Shown here: piece by piece, positions 7,555-15,166 of the stretch | Numbering within the stretch: position 1 is the stretch's first letter | Layout: the number at the start of each line of letters is the position of its first letter | NCBI RefSeq assembly: GCF_000720175.1 | Contig: NZ_JOIX01000024.1 | Coordinates: 34,197 to 98,196 of the forward strand | Direction: 5' to 3' | Source of the DNA: Streptomyces sp. NRRL S-337 | GTDB lineage: Bacteria; Actinomycetota; Actinomycetes; Streptomycetales; Streptomycetaceae | Length of the DNA: 64,000 nt | Notes under the pieces: model-generated | Databases searched by the model: none | What the model was told of the DNA's origin: nothing | What the model saw: the letters and a program-made list of their open reading frames with translations, nothing else | Program-made: the position numbers and the translations under genes

Positions 7555-9015
7555 TCACGCTGCCGTGAACCAGGTGCCCAGTGCCTCGTGCAGGCCGTCG
7601 CCCGTGGTGCCCTGCCAGGCGACGTAGCAGTCGGGCCGGAGCAGCAGGGCGCTGTCGAGTTCGGGGACGGCCACCGTGTCGACGTGCGGGGCCCAGGGGC
7701 CGGCGTCGAGGGTGCCCGTCGGGTCCAGAAGGAGCGGCCGGCCGGTGCGGGTCAGTTCGCGCAGGCCCGGCGGGTCCGGCGCCCACCGGCCGACGAGCGG
7801 CCCGGTCGCCGGCCCCATGTCGTAGGTGAGGTCCGCGCCGGACAGCAGATCCGCGAGGTGCTGCCGCGTCGCCGGCTGGGCGAGCAACTCGCCGAAGAGT
7901 TCCCGCAACGCCGTCACGTCGCCGCCCGGCCGGGTCAGCAGCGACTGCGCCTGGGTGTGCATGGCGACCCGCCGGGCGGCCGGGGACCGTTCCGCCTCGT
8001 AGGTGTCCAGCAGCCCCTTCGGCGCGTGGCCACGCACGGCCGCGGCGAGCTTCCAACCGAGGTTCACCGCGTCCTGCAGGCCCAGGTTGAGCCCCGGACC
8101 GCCGATCGCCGAGTGCACGTGCGCGGCGTCGCCGAGCAGGAATATCCGGCCCGCACGGTAGCGTGACGCGATCCGGGTGTTACCGCCCGACAGCCGTCTC
8201 ATCGAGTGCGGTCCCGGCCCGGTCGGCGGGCCGAGCGGCACGTCCGCGCCGAGCACCCGGGAGACGCTGGCCCGAAGCGCGTCGAGCGAGGCCTCGCCCT
8301 CGGCCGGCTGTCCCCATTCCACCGTGCTGATCAGCGGATCGCCGCCGGGGAACGGCGCCCAGGCGATCAGGCCGTGTGCGGTCCGCAGGTGCCGGAACGG
8401 CGGCACGGTGCCGAAGCCGGGCACGACCAGAGCGCCATCGGCCCCGGCCATCTCCCGGGGCACGCTGACATGTCCGGTGCGCGAGACGGAGTCGTCCCTG
8501 GTCACGCCCGGGAAGTCGATCCCGGTGAGCTTGCGGACCGCGCTGTGCCCGCCGTCGGCGCCGACCAGGAACGCCGCCTCGACCGGCGTGCGCCCGCGCA
8601 GCTCGATCACCACCGACTCCCGGCCCTGCGTCAGGCCGATGACCTCATGGCCGCGGCGGATCTCGACGCCCAGTTCGGCCGCGCGCTCAGCGAGCATCCG
8701 CTCGATCCGGCGCTGTGGCACCTGCAAGGTGTGGAGGGGGTTGTCCGGCAGGCCGGTCAGGTCGAGCGGGAACGCACCGAAGACGTAGCCGGGTGCCGGC
8801 TGCGGGGTGGCGGGGGCACCGGGCGCGGTCAGCCGCTCGTACAGTCCGCGCCGGTCGAGCATGCGGACCACCTGACCGACCAGGCCGTTCGCGCGCTGCT
8901 CGGAGGTCGGTTCGGTGAGGCGTTCCAGGACGAGCGGGCGCACGCCGGCCAGGGCGAGTTCGCAGGCGAGCATCAGGCCGTTGGGTCCGGCGCCCGCGAT
9001 GACGACGTCGATCAT
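7555..9015 (-). CDS. FAD-dependent aromatic monooxygenase (PheA/TfdB type)
   Basis: 486 residues, class A flavoprotein hydroxylase. It has the N-terminal dinucleotide fold GAGPNGLMLACELALAG, the DG motif GADGGHSAVRKL and the GD motif FLLGDAAHVHSAIGGPGLNLGLQDA. The C-terminal thioredoxin-like tail is present. Its LVLERLTEP opening resembles the rifampicin monooxygenase / polyketide hydroxylase subgroup. It hydroxylates an aromatic substrate with NAD(P)H and O2. No polyketide or other biosynthetic genes flank it, so antibiotic inactivation or catabolism is as likely as biosynthesis. A TetR gene on the same strand lies 148 bp upstream and is the likely regulator. The 9016-9163 gap shows no further gene. 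Confidence 0.9.
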   Translation of the reverse strand: MIDVVIAGAGPNGLMLACELALAGVRPLVLERLTEPTSEQRANGLVGQVVRMLDRRGLYERLTAPGAPATPQPAPGYVFGAFPLDLTGLPDNPLHTLQVPQRRIERMLAERAAELGVEIRRGHEVIGLTQGRESVVIELRGRTPVEAAFLVGADGGHSAVRKLTGIDFPGVTRDDSVSRTGHVSVPREMAGADGALVVPGFGTVPPFRHLRTAHGLIAWAPFPGGDPLISTVEWGQPAEGEASLDALRASVSRVLGADVPLGPPTGPGPHSMRRLSGGNTRIASRYRAGRIFLLGDAAHVHSAIGGPGLNLGLQDAVNLGWKLAAAVRGHAPKGLLDTYEAERSPAARRVAMHTQAQSLLTRPGGDVTALRELFGELLAQPATRQHLADLLSGADLTYDMGPATGPLVGRWAPDPPGLRELTRTGRPLLLDPTGTLDAGPWAPHVDTVAVPELDSALLLRPDCYVAWQGTTGDGLHEALGTWFTAA

Positions 9016-9163
9016 GAGTGGGTCTCCGTTTCCGGGCAGGGGCCATCGGCCCGGCCGCCGCCGGGCTTCCGGTCCGGGAGGGTGTTGCCTACGGGGGATT
9101 CCTCGGGGTGCGCGCCCACGCCTACGGGACGAGCCCCGGGGAGTCCGTCCTGGGGATGACTTC

Positions 9164-9769
9164 CTACGGGGCCGACAGCCCCGTCGCGACCCGGGTGAGG
9201 GCGTCCGCGAGCAGACGGCTCACCGGTACCGGAGGATCGGTGCGGAGGTGGTGCGCGGTGGCGGTGTTGATCGAGGCGACGACTGCGGACGCGACGAGGT
9301 GCGGGTACAGGTCCTGCTGCAGATCGGTACCGGTACGGTCGGCGACGGCCGCGGCGATCTCGGCCTCGGCGATCGCCCCGGCCCGCAACATCTCGCCCTG
9401 CAGGGCCGGTTCGGAGACCATCATGCGCACGCCGGCCGTCCACTGAGCCGCGTCGGCGATGGGGTGAGCGGCCGCCTCGGCGTCCGGCCCGAACTGGGCC
9501 AGCACCGAGCGGGTGATCGCCTCCCAGAGCGGCTCCTCCGGACCCGCACGCAGCGCCTCCGCGATGCGGAGGCTGCGGTCGAGGTGGCGGGCGACGATCG
9601 CTTCTCCCTTGCTGGAGAAGTAGTTGTTGAACGTGCGCGGGGAGACGCCGGCGGCCTCGGCGATGTCCTCCACCTTGACGTTGCCGAAACCGCGCTCGAC
9701 GGTCAGCCGGACCGCCGCCCAGCTGAGCGCGGCACGCGTCTCGGCCTTCTTCTGCTCTCGCAACCCCAT
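9164..9769 (-). CDS. TetR-family regulator
   Basis: 201 residues. The N-terminal helix-turn-helix reads VKVEDIAEAAGVSPRTFNNYFSSKGEAI, the standard TetR pattern ending YF..KE. The C-terminal ligand domain is divergent. The ATG at 9769 starts MGLREQKKAETR, the expected distance before the HTH; the upstream extension is non-homologous. A near-perfect 40-bp inverted repeat sits 18 bp upstream (9787-9826), fitting autorepression. It probably controls the FAD monooxygenase downstream. Confidence 0.9.
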   Translation of the reverse strand: MGLREQKKAETRAALSWAAVRLTVERGFGNVKVEDIAEAAGVSPRTFNNYFSSKGEAIVARHLDRSLRIAEALRAGPEEPLWEAITRSVLAQFGPDAEAAAHPIADAAQWTAGVRMMVSEPALQGEMLRAGAIAEAEIAAAVADRTGTDLQQDLYPHLVASAVVASINTATAHHLRTDPPVPVSRLLADALTRVATGLSAP

Positions 9770-9786
9770 GACAGAAGACAGTAACA

Positions 9787-9826
9787 AAACTTGCGTGGCG
9801 CGCAAATATGCGCACCACGCAAGTTT
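9787..9826. promoter_or_regulatory. 40-bp palindromic TetR operator
   Basis: Arms AAACTTGCGTGGCGCGC (9787-9803) and GCGCACCACGCAAGTTT (9810-9826) match at 16 of 17 positions around AAATAT. The site sits immediately upstream of the TetR start on the minus strand. Its length would allow two TetR dimers. Confidence 0.75.
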
Positions 9827-9859
9827 CTGTTGTTCGGGATACCGGCTCAGTCGGTGACC

Positions 9860-10063
9860 TTCAGCCCGAAGGTGCTGACGCAGGCCCTGCGGCGGCTGGA
9901 GACCGGTGGCTTCGTCGACCGGACCGTCATCCCCGCCGTACCGCTGCACGTCGAGTACGCGCTGACCGACCTGGGGCGCAGCGTCGCCCGACCGCTCGCG
10001 GCGGTACGGCACTGGGTCGAGGCCCACCTCGACGAGATCGGCCCGGCCGCCGCAGCGGGCTGA
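9860..10063 (+). pseudogene. HxlR-family (DUF24) regulator, 5'-truncated remnant
   Basis: SPKVLTQALRRLETGGFVDR followed by TVIPAVPLHVEYALTDLG is the recognition helix and wing of HxlR-type winged-helix regulators, and the frame ends in a normal stop at 10063. The first half of the domain, including the redox Cys region and the GGKW motif, is missing. Upstream in the same frame lies only the TetR operator. No SD or start fits, so this is a decayed gene. The remnant hints that an HxlR regulator was displaced when the TetR/monooxygenase pair arrived (inference). Confidence 0.7.
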
Positions 10064-10084
10064 CGTGCGCCCCGGCCCGTCGGC

Positions 10085-11470
10085 CTACTGGAGGAAGCCG
10101 TCGACCACGTCGGGGTCGACGGAGGTGACCCCGGCGGTCGTCAGGCCCGCCGCGCTGCCGGGCAGGCGGAATGCGCCACCGGTGCTGGTCACGAACAGGT
10201 CGGCGTAGCCGTCGCGATCGGTGTCACGCAGCCGGACCGTCGCGCCGAACGAGTCCTCGGGATCGGGGAGTCGAGGCATGCCCGGGGTGACACGGGTGAA
10301 GAACTGGGAGCCGCTTCCGGAGAGGCCGCCCGGGCGCCCGCGGAGGACATGGACGGCCCCCGCGTACGCCTTGTCGTCGAACTTCTCCCCGTACGCGCCG
10401 ATCGCGAGGTCGGCGTACCCGTCGTGATTGACGTCGCCCGCGGAGAGCGAGGCGCCGAAATAGTCCTCCGGCTCGGGGGTACCGGGGATCCCTGCGGTGG
10501 CCTGGGTGAGACGGGCGGCGGTCGTGGGGCCCTGTGCGCCGCCGCGCCAGACCGTCACCGCACCCCGGCCCTTCGCGTCGTCCGGATTTCCGATGGCGAT
10601 GTCGCCGTAGCCGTCCTTGTCGAAGTCGGCGATCAGACCGTCCCCGACGTGGAAGTCGGCGGAGTTGACCTTCAGCACCTTGCCGGACGTGAGCTTCGCA
10701 CCGCCTTTGAGGAACCAGGCATTCCCCTCGGTGCGCGTCCCGGGGAAGGCCGCCTGGCCGATGACCACCAGGTCGGTCGCCTTGTCCTTGGTGACCCGGC
10801 CCGCGATCAGGTGCGCGGCGAAGTGGTTGCCGCGGTCGGGGTGGGCGACCGGGCCGGTGATCCCGTTACGGGAGAACGTGCCCTGGTAGACGTAGGTCTC
10901 ACCGGCGTTGATCGCGGCGAGCTCGGGCCTGCCGTCGCCGTTGAAGTCCCCGGCGGCCAGGTCGGTTCCGAAGTAGGCGTACGACTGCGGGGCCGCCTTG
11001 CCGGGGAGGGACGTGCCGCCGGACAGGCCCTTCCTGGAGCCCCACAGGATGGTGACCGCACCCTGGTACTCACGGCCGTTCACCTTCTCGCCCCGTGCGG
11101 CGACCGCGAGATCGCCGTAACCGTCGCGGTTGAAGTCCGCCGCGGCGCGCACCTCGCCGAACATGTCGTCCGGTTCGTCCGCGCCCGGCACGCCGGGGCT
11201 GTCCTGGTCGATGGTCTGCGAGGCGGTGCCGGGGCCGTGCGCGGTGCCGAAGACGACGCGGACGGCGCCACCGGCGGCGGCCCAGGAGGCGGACGCGTAA
11301 TCGCGGTACCCGTCACCGTTGAAGTCGTCGGCGGCCACGGCGCGCGTGGCAGGCGTGGCGGCCGTCGCCGCACCGGCCGGGAGGCAGAGCAACCCGCAGG
11401 CGAGCGAAGCGACGGTGGTCGTCGCGAGCGGTAAACGAAAGGGCCGGCGCATGAGCGTATGAGGTCGCAT
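10085..11470 (-). CDS. Secreted FG-GAP/VCBS-repeat protein
   Basis: 461 residues with a Sec signal peptide (RLPLATTTVASLACGLLCLPAGAATA). At least six copies follow of the calcium-binding repeat DFNGDGYRDYA / DFNRDGYGDLAV / DVNHDGYADLAIG, each with a DxDxDG-like loop. These repeats build an integrin-alpha-like beta propeller. No catalytic domain is attached, so the exported propeller may bind Ca2+ and a surface or carbohydrate ligand. The ATG at 11470 was chosen over Met7; the much longer upstream frame is antisense to other genes. The 185-bp upstream gap (11471-11655) shows no gene. Confidence 0.85.
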   Translation of the reverse strand: MRPHTLMRRPFRLPLATTTVASLACGLLCLPAGAATAATPATRAVAADDFNGDGYRDYASASWAAAGGAVRVVFGTAHGPGTASQTIDQDSPGVPGADEPDDMFGEVRAAADFNRDGYGDLAVAARGEKVNGREYQGAVTILWGSRKGLSGGTSLPGKAAPQSYAYFGTDLAAGDFNGDGRPELAAINAGETYVYQGTFSRNGITGPVAHPDRGNHFAAHLIAGRVTKDKATDLVVIGQAAFPGTRTEGNAWFLKGGAKLTSGKVLKVNSADFHVGDGLIADFDKDGYGDIAIGNPDDAKGRGAVTVWRGGAQGPTTAARLTQATAGIPGTPEPEDYFGASLSAGDVNHDGYADLAIGAYGEKFDDKAYAGAVHVLRGRPGGLSGSGSQFFTRVTPGMPRLPDPEDSFGATVRLRDTDRDGYADLFVTSTGGAFRLPGSAAGLTTAGVTSVDPDVVDGFLQ

Positions 11471-11655
11471 GGTGGGTTGGGATCTCCGATTCGGGCGGGG
11501 CGCGAAGCCCTGGCTGGCTGCCGCGGAGCGCAGTCCGGCAACCGCGGCACGGAGGAGACCACTTGAGCGGCCCGAGGGTTGTACCGCCGACGCGTACGCG
11601 GGCGGACCGCCGGCGCGCGGCGAGCCCGCGGGTCGCACCGCCCCCGGTAGGGCGC

Positions 11656-12093
11656 TCAGGCCGTAAGCGTCGCGATGCCCAGGGCCAGCAGGGCGAGTGC
11701 CTTGAGCGACTCGGCGACGGCGTAGAGCAAGTGGGCGCGGGAGCGCGGGAGTTCCTCGCCGCCCAGCACCCGGTCGGAGCGGCGGTTCAGGGCCGGGCGG
11801 ATCGCCGTGAGCTGCGCCGCCAGGACAAGGACGGCGACGGCCGCCGGGATCACCACCAAGGCCGGGGGACGGCCGAGGGCGACCGCGGTGATCACGACGA
11901 CGGCCAGCACCGCCTCGACCCGGTTCAGCGCCCGGAAGACGAGCCGGCCGATGCCGAGGCCGATGCGTACGGTCACGTCGGGGGCGCGGAACTTCAGTGG
12001 CGCCTCCAGGAAGGAGATGGCCAGGACCATTCCCAGCCAGACGAAGGTCACCGCGACGGCCACGGCGGCGGGGACGGCGTGCATGGCGTGCAT
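11656..12093 (-). CDS. Four-helix membrane protein next to hmp
   Basis: About 145 residues with four predicted helices: AVAVAVTFVWLGMVLAISFLE, AVLAVVVITAVAL, ALVVIPAAVAVLVLAAQL and a C-terminal ALALLALGIATL. A conserved-looking APLKFRAPDV loop follows helix 1. I do not recognise the family with certainty; it resembles DUF4149-type membrane proteins. It begins at or inside the end of the flavohaemoglobin gene. Possible starts are ATG 12093, GTG 12102 (overlapping the hmp stop) and GTG 12114. Co-transcription with hmp makes an NO- or haem-related role possible, which is inference. Confidence 0.65.
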   Translation of the reverse strand: MHAMHAVPAAVAVAVTFVWLGMVLAISFLEAPLKFRAPDVTVRIGLGIGRLVFRALNRVEAVLAVVVITAVALGRPPALVVIPAAVAVLVLAAQLTAIRPALNRRSDRVLGGEELPRSRAHLLYAVAESLKALALLALGIATLTA

Positions 12094-12098
12094 GCCGG

Positions 12099-13313
12099 TC
12101 ACTGTCCCAGCCACAGGTCCGGGCCGAAGACCTCGTAGTGGATGGCTTCCGCGGGGACGCCACGGCGCAGCAGGTCGCCGCGGACCGCGCGCATGAAGGG
12201 CAGCGGGCCGCAGAGGTAGGCGGTCAGGCCCGGGGGAAGGTCGACGGTGTCGAGAGCGACCCGGCCGGTCGACGCCTCCGGGGCCTGGTCGTCCGGCTGC
12301 TCGTACCAGAGGTGGAGCCGGGCGTCCGGCAACGCGCCCACCAACCTGCGCTGTTCGCCGCGGTGGGCGTGGTCGGCGGGGGTGCGGTCGGCGTGCAGGA
12401 CGGTCACCGGGCGGGCGGACCCGCCGGCGGCGAGGTGGTCGAGCATGGACACCATGGGCGTGACGCCGATACCGGCGGACGCCAGGAGCAGCGGGGTATC
12501 CCCCTCCGGCAGCACGAGGTCGCCGAACGGGACGGAGACCGTGAGCTCGTCTCCGGTACGGGCCTGGGCGCAGAGCCAGTTGGACACTTCACCGTCCGGC
12601 TGCCCTCCGGCCGCGTCGTTCCCGTTCCCGGCCCGGACCCGCTTGACGGTGATCCGCCAGTCGGCGCGGCCGGGCGCGGCGGACAGGCTGTACTGGCGGA
12701 TCTGCCGGGCGCCGTCGGGGAGTTGGACCTGGACGCTGACGTACTGGCCCGGGCGGAAGGGGGCGGTGGGGCTGCCGTCGGACCGGCGCAGGACGAAGGA
12801 GACCGCGTCGGGGGTTTCCTGCCGCCGTTCGACGATCTCCATGCGGTGCCAGACCTCGCCCTCGGCCGCGCCGGCCTCCTGGTAGAGCCGCGCCTCGACG
12901 GCGATCAGCGCATTGGCCATCAGCCAGTAGACCTCGTCCCAGGCCGCGGCCACCTCGGGGGTGACCGCGTCGCCGAGCACTTCGGTGATCGCCGCGAAGA
13001 GGTGGCGATGGACGATCTTGTACTGGTCGGAGGTGATACCCAGGGAGGCGTGCTTGTGCGCGATCCGGGCCAGCAGGGTGTCGGGCCGGGCGTCCGGGCC
13101 CTCCAGCAGCATGCCCGCGAACGCCGCGATGGAGCCGGCGAGGGCGCGCTGCTGCTCGCCGTTGGCCTGGTTGCCCCGGTTGAACAGGTCTCGCAGCAGC
13201 TCGGGATGGGCGTCGAACAGCTTCCGGTAGAACAGCTCGGTGATGTCGCCTATGGCGGCGCCGACCGCCGGGAGGGAGGCCCGGATGACCGGGGTGGACT
13301 GCTCGGAGAGCAC
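12099..13313 (-). CDS. hmp: Flavohaemoglobin, nitric oxide dioxygenase
   Basis: 404 residues. The globin domain has Tyr29 (LFYRKLF) and proximal His88 in IAHKHASLGI. The ferredoxin-reductase module has the FAD motif RQYSLS and NAD motif GIGVTPM, ending YEVFGPDLW. It oxidises NO to nitrate with O2 and NAD(P)H in the cytoplasm. Full family length. A 23-bp NsrR-like site lies 12-34 bp upstream of the start, and nsrR is the next gene on the same strand. Confidence 0.96.
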   Translation of the reverse strand: MLSEQSTPVIRASLPAVGAAIGDITELFYRKLFDAHPELLRDLFNRGNQANGEQQRALAGSIAAFAGMLLEGPDARPDTLLARIAHKHASLGITSDQYKIVHRHLFAAITEVLGDAVTPEVAAAWDEVYWLMANALIAVEARLYQEAGAAEGEVWHRMEIVERRQETPDAVSFVLRRSDGSPTAPFRPGQYVSVQVQLPDGARQIRQYSLSAAPGRADWRITVKRVRAGNGNDAAGGQPDGEVSNWLCAQARTGDELTVSVPFGDLVLPEGDTPLLLASAGIGVTPMVSMLDHLAAGGSARPVTVLHADRTPADHAHRGEQRRLVGALPDARLHLWYEQPDDQAPEASTGRVALDTVDLPPGLTAYLCGPLPFMRAVRGDLLRRGVPAEAIHYEVFGPDLWLGQ

Positions 13314-13324
13314 CGCGACTCCTT

Positions 13325-13347
13325 AATTGGTTAACGATCTTCTTATT
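13325..13347. promoter_or_regulatory. NsrR operator upstream of hmp
   Basis: Read on the minus strand, AATAAGAAGAT-C-GTTAACCAATT has the 11-1-11 layout of actinobacterial NsrR sites. It resembles, from memory, the S. coelicolor hmpA1 site, sharing ATC near the centre and ACCAATT at the end. It lies directly upstream of hmp. Confidence 0.65.
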
Positions 13348-13429
13348 CAGGTCCGCATGAGGCGGGTGCGGGCATGCGGGGGCAGGCGCACCGGCCGTCC
13401 GCAGAGCGGTGGTGCCGGTGGGGCGAGGG

Positions 13430-13873
13430 TCACTCCGGCGGGCGGCCGACCAGACCGATCAGCACGGGACCGGTGGGTGAGGCCACCAGGTCCGCCACGG
13501 TGAGCGGGTCGAGCGTGGCGTAGAACGCCTCCTGGGCGTCGCGCAGCGCCCGGCGCAGGCGGCAGGCCGCACGCAGCGGGCACGGCGGGTCGCCCTCGCA
13601 GGCGACGACCTCGCCTTCCCCTTCCAGCTCCCGGACCAGCCAGCCGACCGACGCCTGCCGGCCGAGACCGGTCAGCGCCAGGCCGCCGCCGCGGCCCCGT
13701 CGCGCCTCCACCACACCGAGGCGCTGGAGGCGGGTGACCGCCTTCGCCATGTGGGTGTAGGGCACGTCCATGGCCTCGGCCACCTCGCGCGTGGTCAGCG
13801 GGTCGCCCTCTTTGGAGACCGCCAGGCGCATCACGGAACGCAGCGCCAGGTCGGTGAACTTCGTCAGCCGCAC
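13430..13873 (-). CDS. nsrR: NsrR, Rrf2-family [4Fe-4S] nitric oxide sensor
   Basis: 147 residues. The winged helix begins MRLTKFTDLALRSVM and includes EVAEAMDVPYTHMAKAVTRL. The cluster ligands are Cys92, Cys98 and Cys104 (ACEGDPPCPLRAAC) plus Asp8, matching the three Cys and one Asp set known for S. coelicolor NsrR. In that protein NO destroys the cluster and derepresses hmp. It lies just upstream of hmp on the same strand with a 116-bp gap holding the operator, so it is likely transcribed separately and also controls itself. Confidence 0.93.
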   Translation of the reverse strand: MRLTKFTDLALRSVMRLAVSKEGDPLTTREVAEAMDVPYTHMAKAVTRLQRLGVVEARRGRGGGLALTGLGRQASVGWLVRELEGEGEVVACEGDPPCPLRAACRLRRALRDAQEAFYATLDPLTVADLVASPTGPVLIGLVGRPPE

Positions 13874-13889
13874 AAACCGGACGTTAACA

Positions 13890-13912
13890 AAGGCGCATGT
13901 AGGATTCCTATT
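13890..13912. promoter_or_regulatory. Possible second NsrR site between nsrR and the cupin gene
   Basis: AAGGCGCATGT-A-GGATTCCTATT has 11-1-11 geometry with weak dyad symmetry in the 155-bp gap between the divergent nsrR and cupin genes. The match is much poorer than at hmp. Confidence 0.3.
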
Positions 13913-14028
13913 TCAGGTGCGCCCGTGACGGTGTGGAATGCGTCACGAGCGAGACCGCTGACGGACAGGGTGCCACCGAGGGCCCGTCCCGCCGGTGGTG
14001 GGCAACGCACATCGAACAGGGCACGTGT

Positions 14029-14457
14029 ATGACTGTGGAAAACGACGGCTCCCCCGGACCGGCCGGTGACGCACCGGCCCCCCGCGTACTGTGCGACGCC
14101 GGGGCCCTGGCTGCGCGCGCGGCGACCGACGGTGCGCCGGCCGGCGCGCTGTGGCGACTGGCGGAACCGGGACGGCAACTCGACGCCAATGTCGTCCGCA
14201 TCCCGCCTGCGGGACGGGTGGACCCGCACACCGAGCCGGACCTCGACGTGCTCCTGCTGGTCGTCGCCGGCGACGGCACCCTGCTGGGCACGGACGGTGC
14301 GCACCCGCTGGGCGAAGGAAGCCTGATCTGGCTGCCGCACGGTTCCACCCGTGGCCTGGTCGCGGGCGCGGGGGGCCTCGGTTACCTGACCGTCCACCGC
14401 CGGCGGCCGGGCATGCGGATCCAGCCACCCTCGTCCGCCGACCGCCTCCGGCCGTGA
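14029..14457 (+). CDS. Cupin-domain protein
   Basis: 142 residues. The core DPHTEPDLDVLLLVVAGDGTLL continues into a second strand set ending SLIWLPHGSTRGLVAG, a small cupin barrel. The metal-binding motif is sparse: His in DPHTE and in LPHGS, with Glu and Asp nearby. The ATG at 14029 has a weak ACAGGG SD. It is divergent from nsrR and followed 69 bp later by the DUF779 gene, so it may belong to the NO-response module (inference). Function unknown. Confidence 0.75.
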   Translation: MTVENDGSPGPAGDAPAPRVLCDAGALAARAATDGAPAGALWRLAEPGRQLDANVVRIPPAGRVDPHTEPDLDVLLLVVAGDGTLLGTDGAHPLGEGSLIWLPHGSTRGLVAGAGGLGYLTVHRRRPGMRIQPPSSADRLRP

Positions 14458-14526
14458 ACCCCGGTCGGTCGGGCACCGCTTCCGCCCTGGACGGAGCGTG
14501 CAACCCTCGCGCAACCTCGTAGGAGA

Positions 14527-14967
14527 TTGACTGAACGCCGTCTGCCTGAAGTCGATGTGGAGGGTGGTGCGGCTGTGGACGCGGATGCCGGTGTGGAGCG
14601 GATCGCGGTGACCGCGGAGGCGGGTGCCGTGCTGCGGGCCTTGCGGGAGCAGCACGGGCCGTTGATGTTCCATCAGTCCGGCGGGTGCTGTGACGGCAGT
14701 GCGCCGATGTGCTACCCGGCGGGGGAATTCCGTACGGGCGGATCGGACGTGCTGCTGGGACGGCTGGCGGTGACGGGGGTGCCCGAGCCGGTGGACTTCT
14801 GGATGTCGGCGGACCAGTTCGCGCGCTGGCGGCACACCCATCTGACCGTGGACGTCGTACCGGGCCGGGGCAGTGGCTTCTCGCTGGAAGCGCCCGAGGG
14901 GGTGCGGTTCCTGATCCGCTCGCGGCTGCTGACCGAGGAGCCGGCGAACCGGCCGGACCACGACTGA
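14527..14967 (+). CDS. DUF779 protein
   Basis: Up to 146 residues. The core runs from VERIAVTAEAGAVLRALRE through LMFHQSGGCCDGSAPMCYP to FSLEAPEGVRFLIRSRL, with the paired cysteines and third Cys diagnostic of DUF779. These proteins are usually encoded beside acetaldehyde dehydrogenases; none is adjacent here. The TTG at 14527 gives the longest form, but GTG codons at 14557, 14575 and 14593 are also in frame before the conserved core, so the exact start is uncertain. The CC/C set may bind a metal or thiol. Confidence 0.8.
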   Translation: MTERRLPEVDVEGGAAVDADAGVERIAVTAEAGAVLRALREQHGPLMFHQSGGCCDGSAPMCYPAGEFRTGGSDVLLGRLAVTGVPEPVDFWMSADQFARWRHTHLTVDVVPGRGSGFSLEAPEGVRFLIRSRLLTEEPANRPDHD

Positions 14968-14990
14968 GGGGCCGGGCGGGAGAAAGTGGT

Positions 14991-15024
14991 GAGACCCCAC
15001 GCACGGGGGAGAGCGTGGGGTCTC
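14991..15024. terminator. Strong bidirectional terminator
   Basis: GAGACCCCACGC (14991-15002) pairs perfectly with GCGTGGGGTCTC (15013-15024) around a 10-nt loop, and is followed by CATCTAT. It separates the convergent DUF779 gene and the gene at 15167. Confidence 0.9.
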
Positions 15025-15166
15025 ATCTATAGGAACGGGTGGGAGCGGGAAGTGGTTCCCCTTCTGTGAGGATTCGGGGAAGAATCTTTCGGGTCCGCGG
15101 AAACGACGTCTCCGGCCGGGCTCCCCGGCCGGGTCGCGGCCTCCCGCTCAGCCCGCGTTCGCCCGC

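Noticed and set aside
7555..9769. Part of an antibiotic gene cluster
   Set aside because: No synthase, tailoring set or transporter neighbours; a lone monooxygenase and TetR gene.
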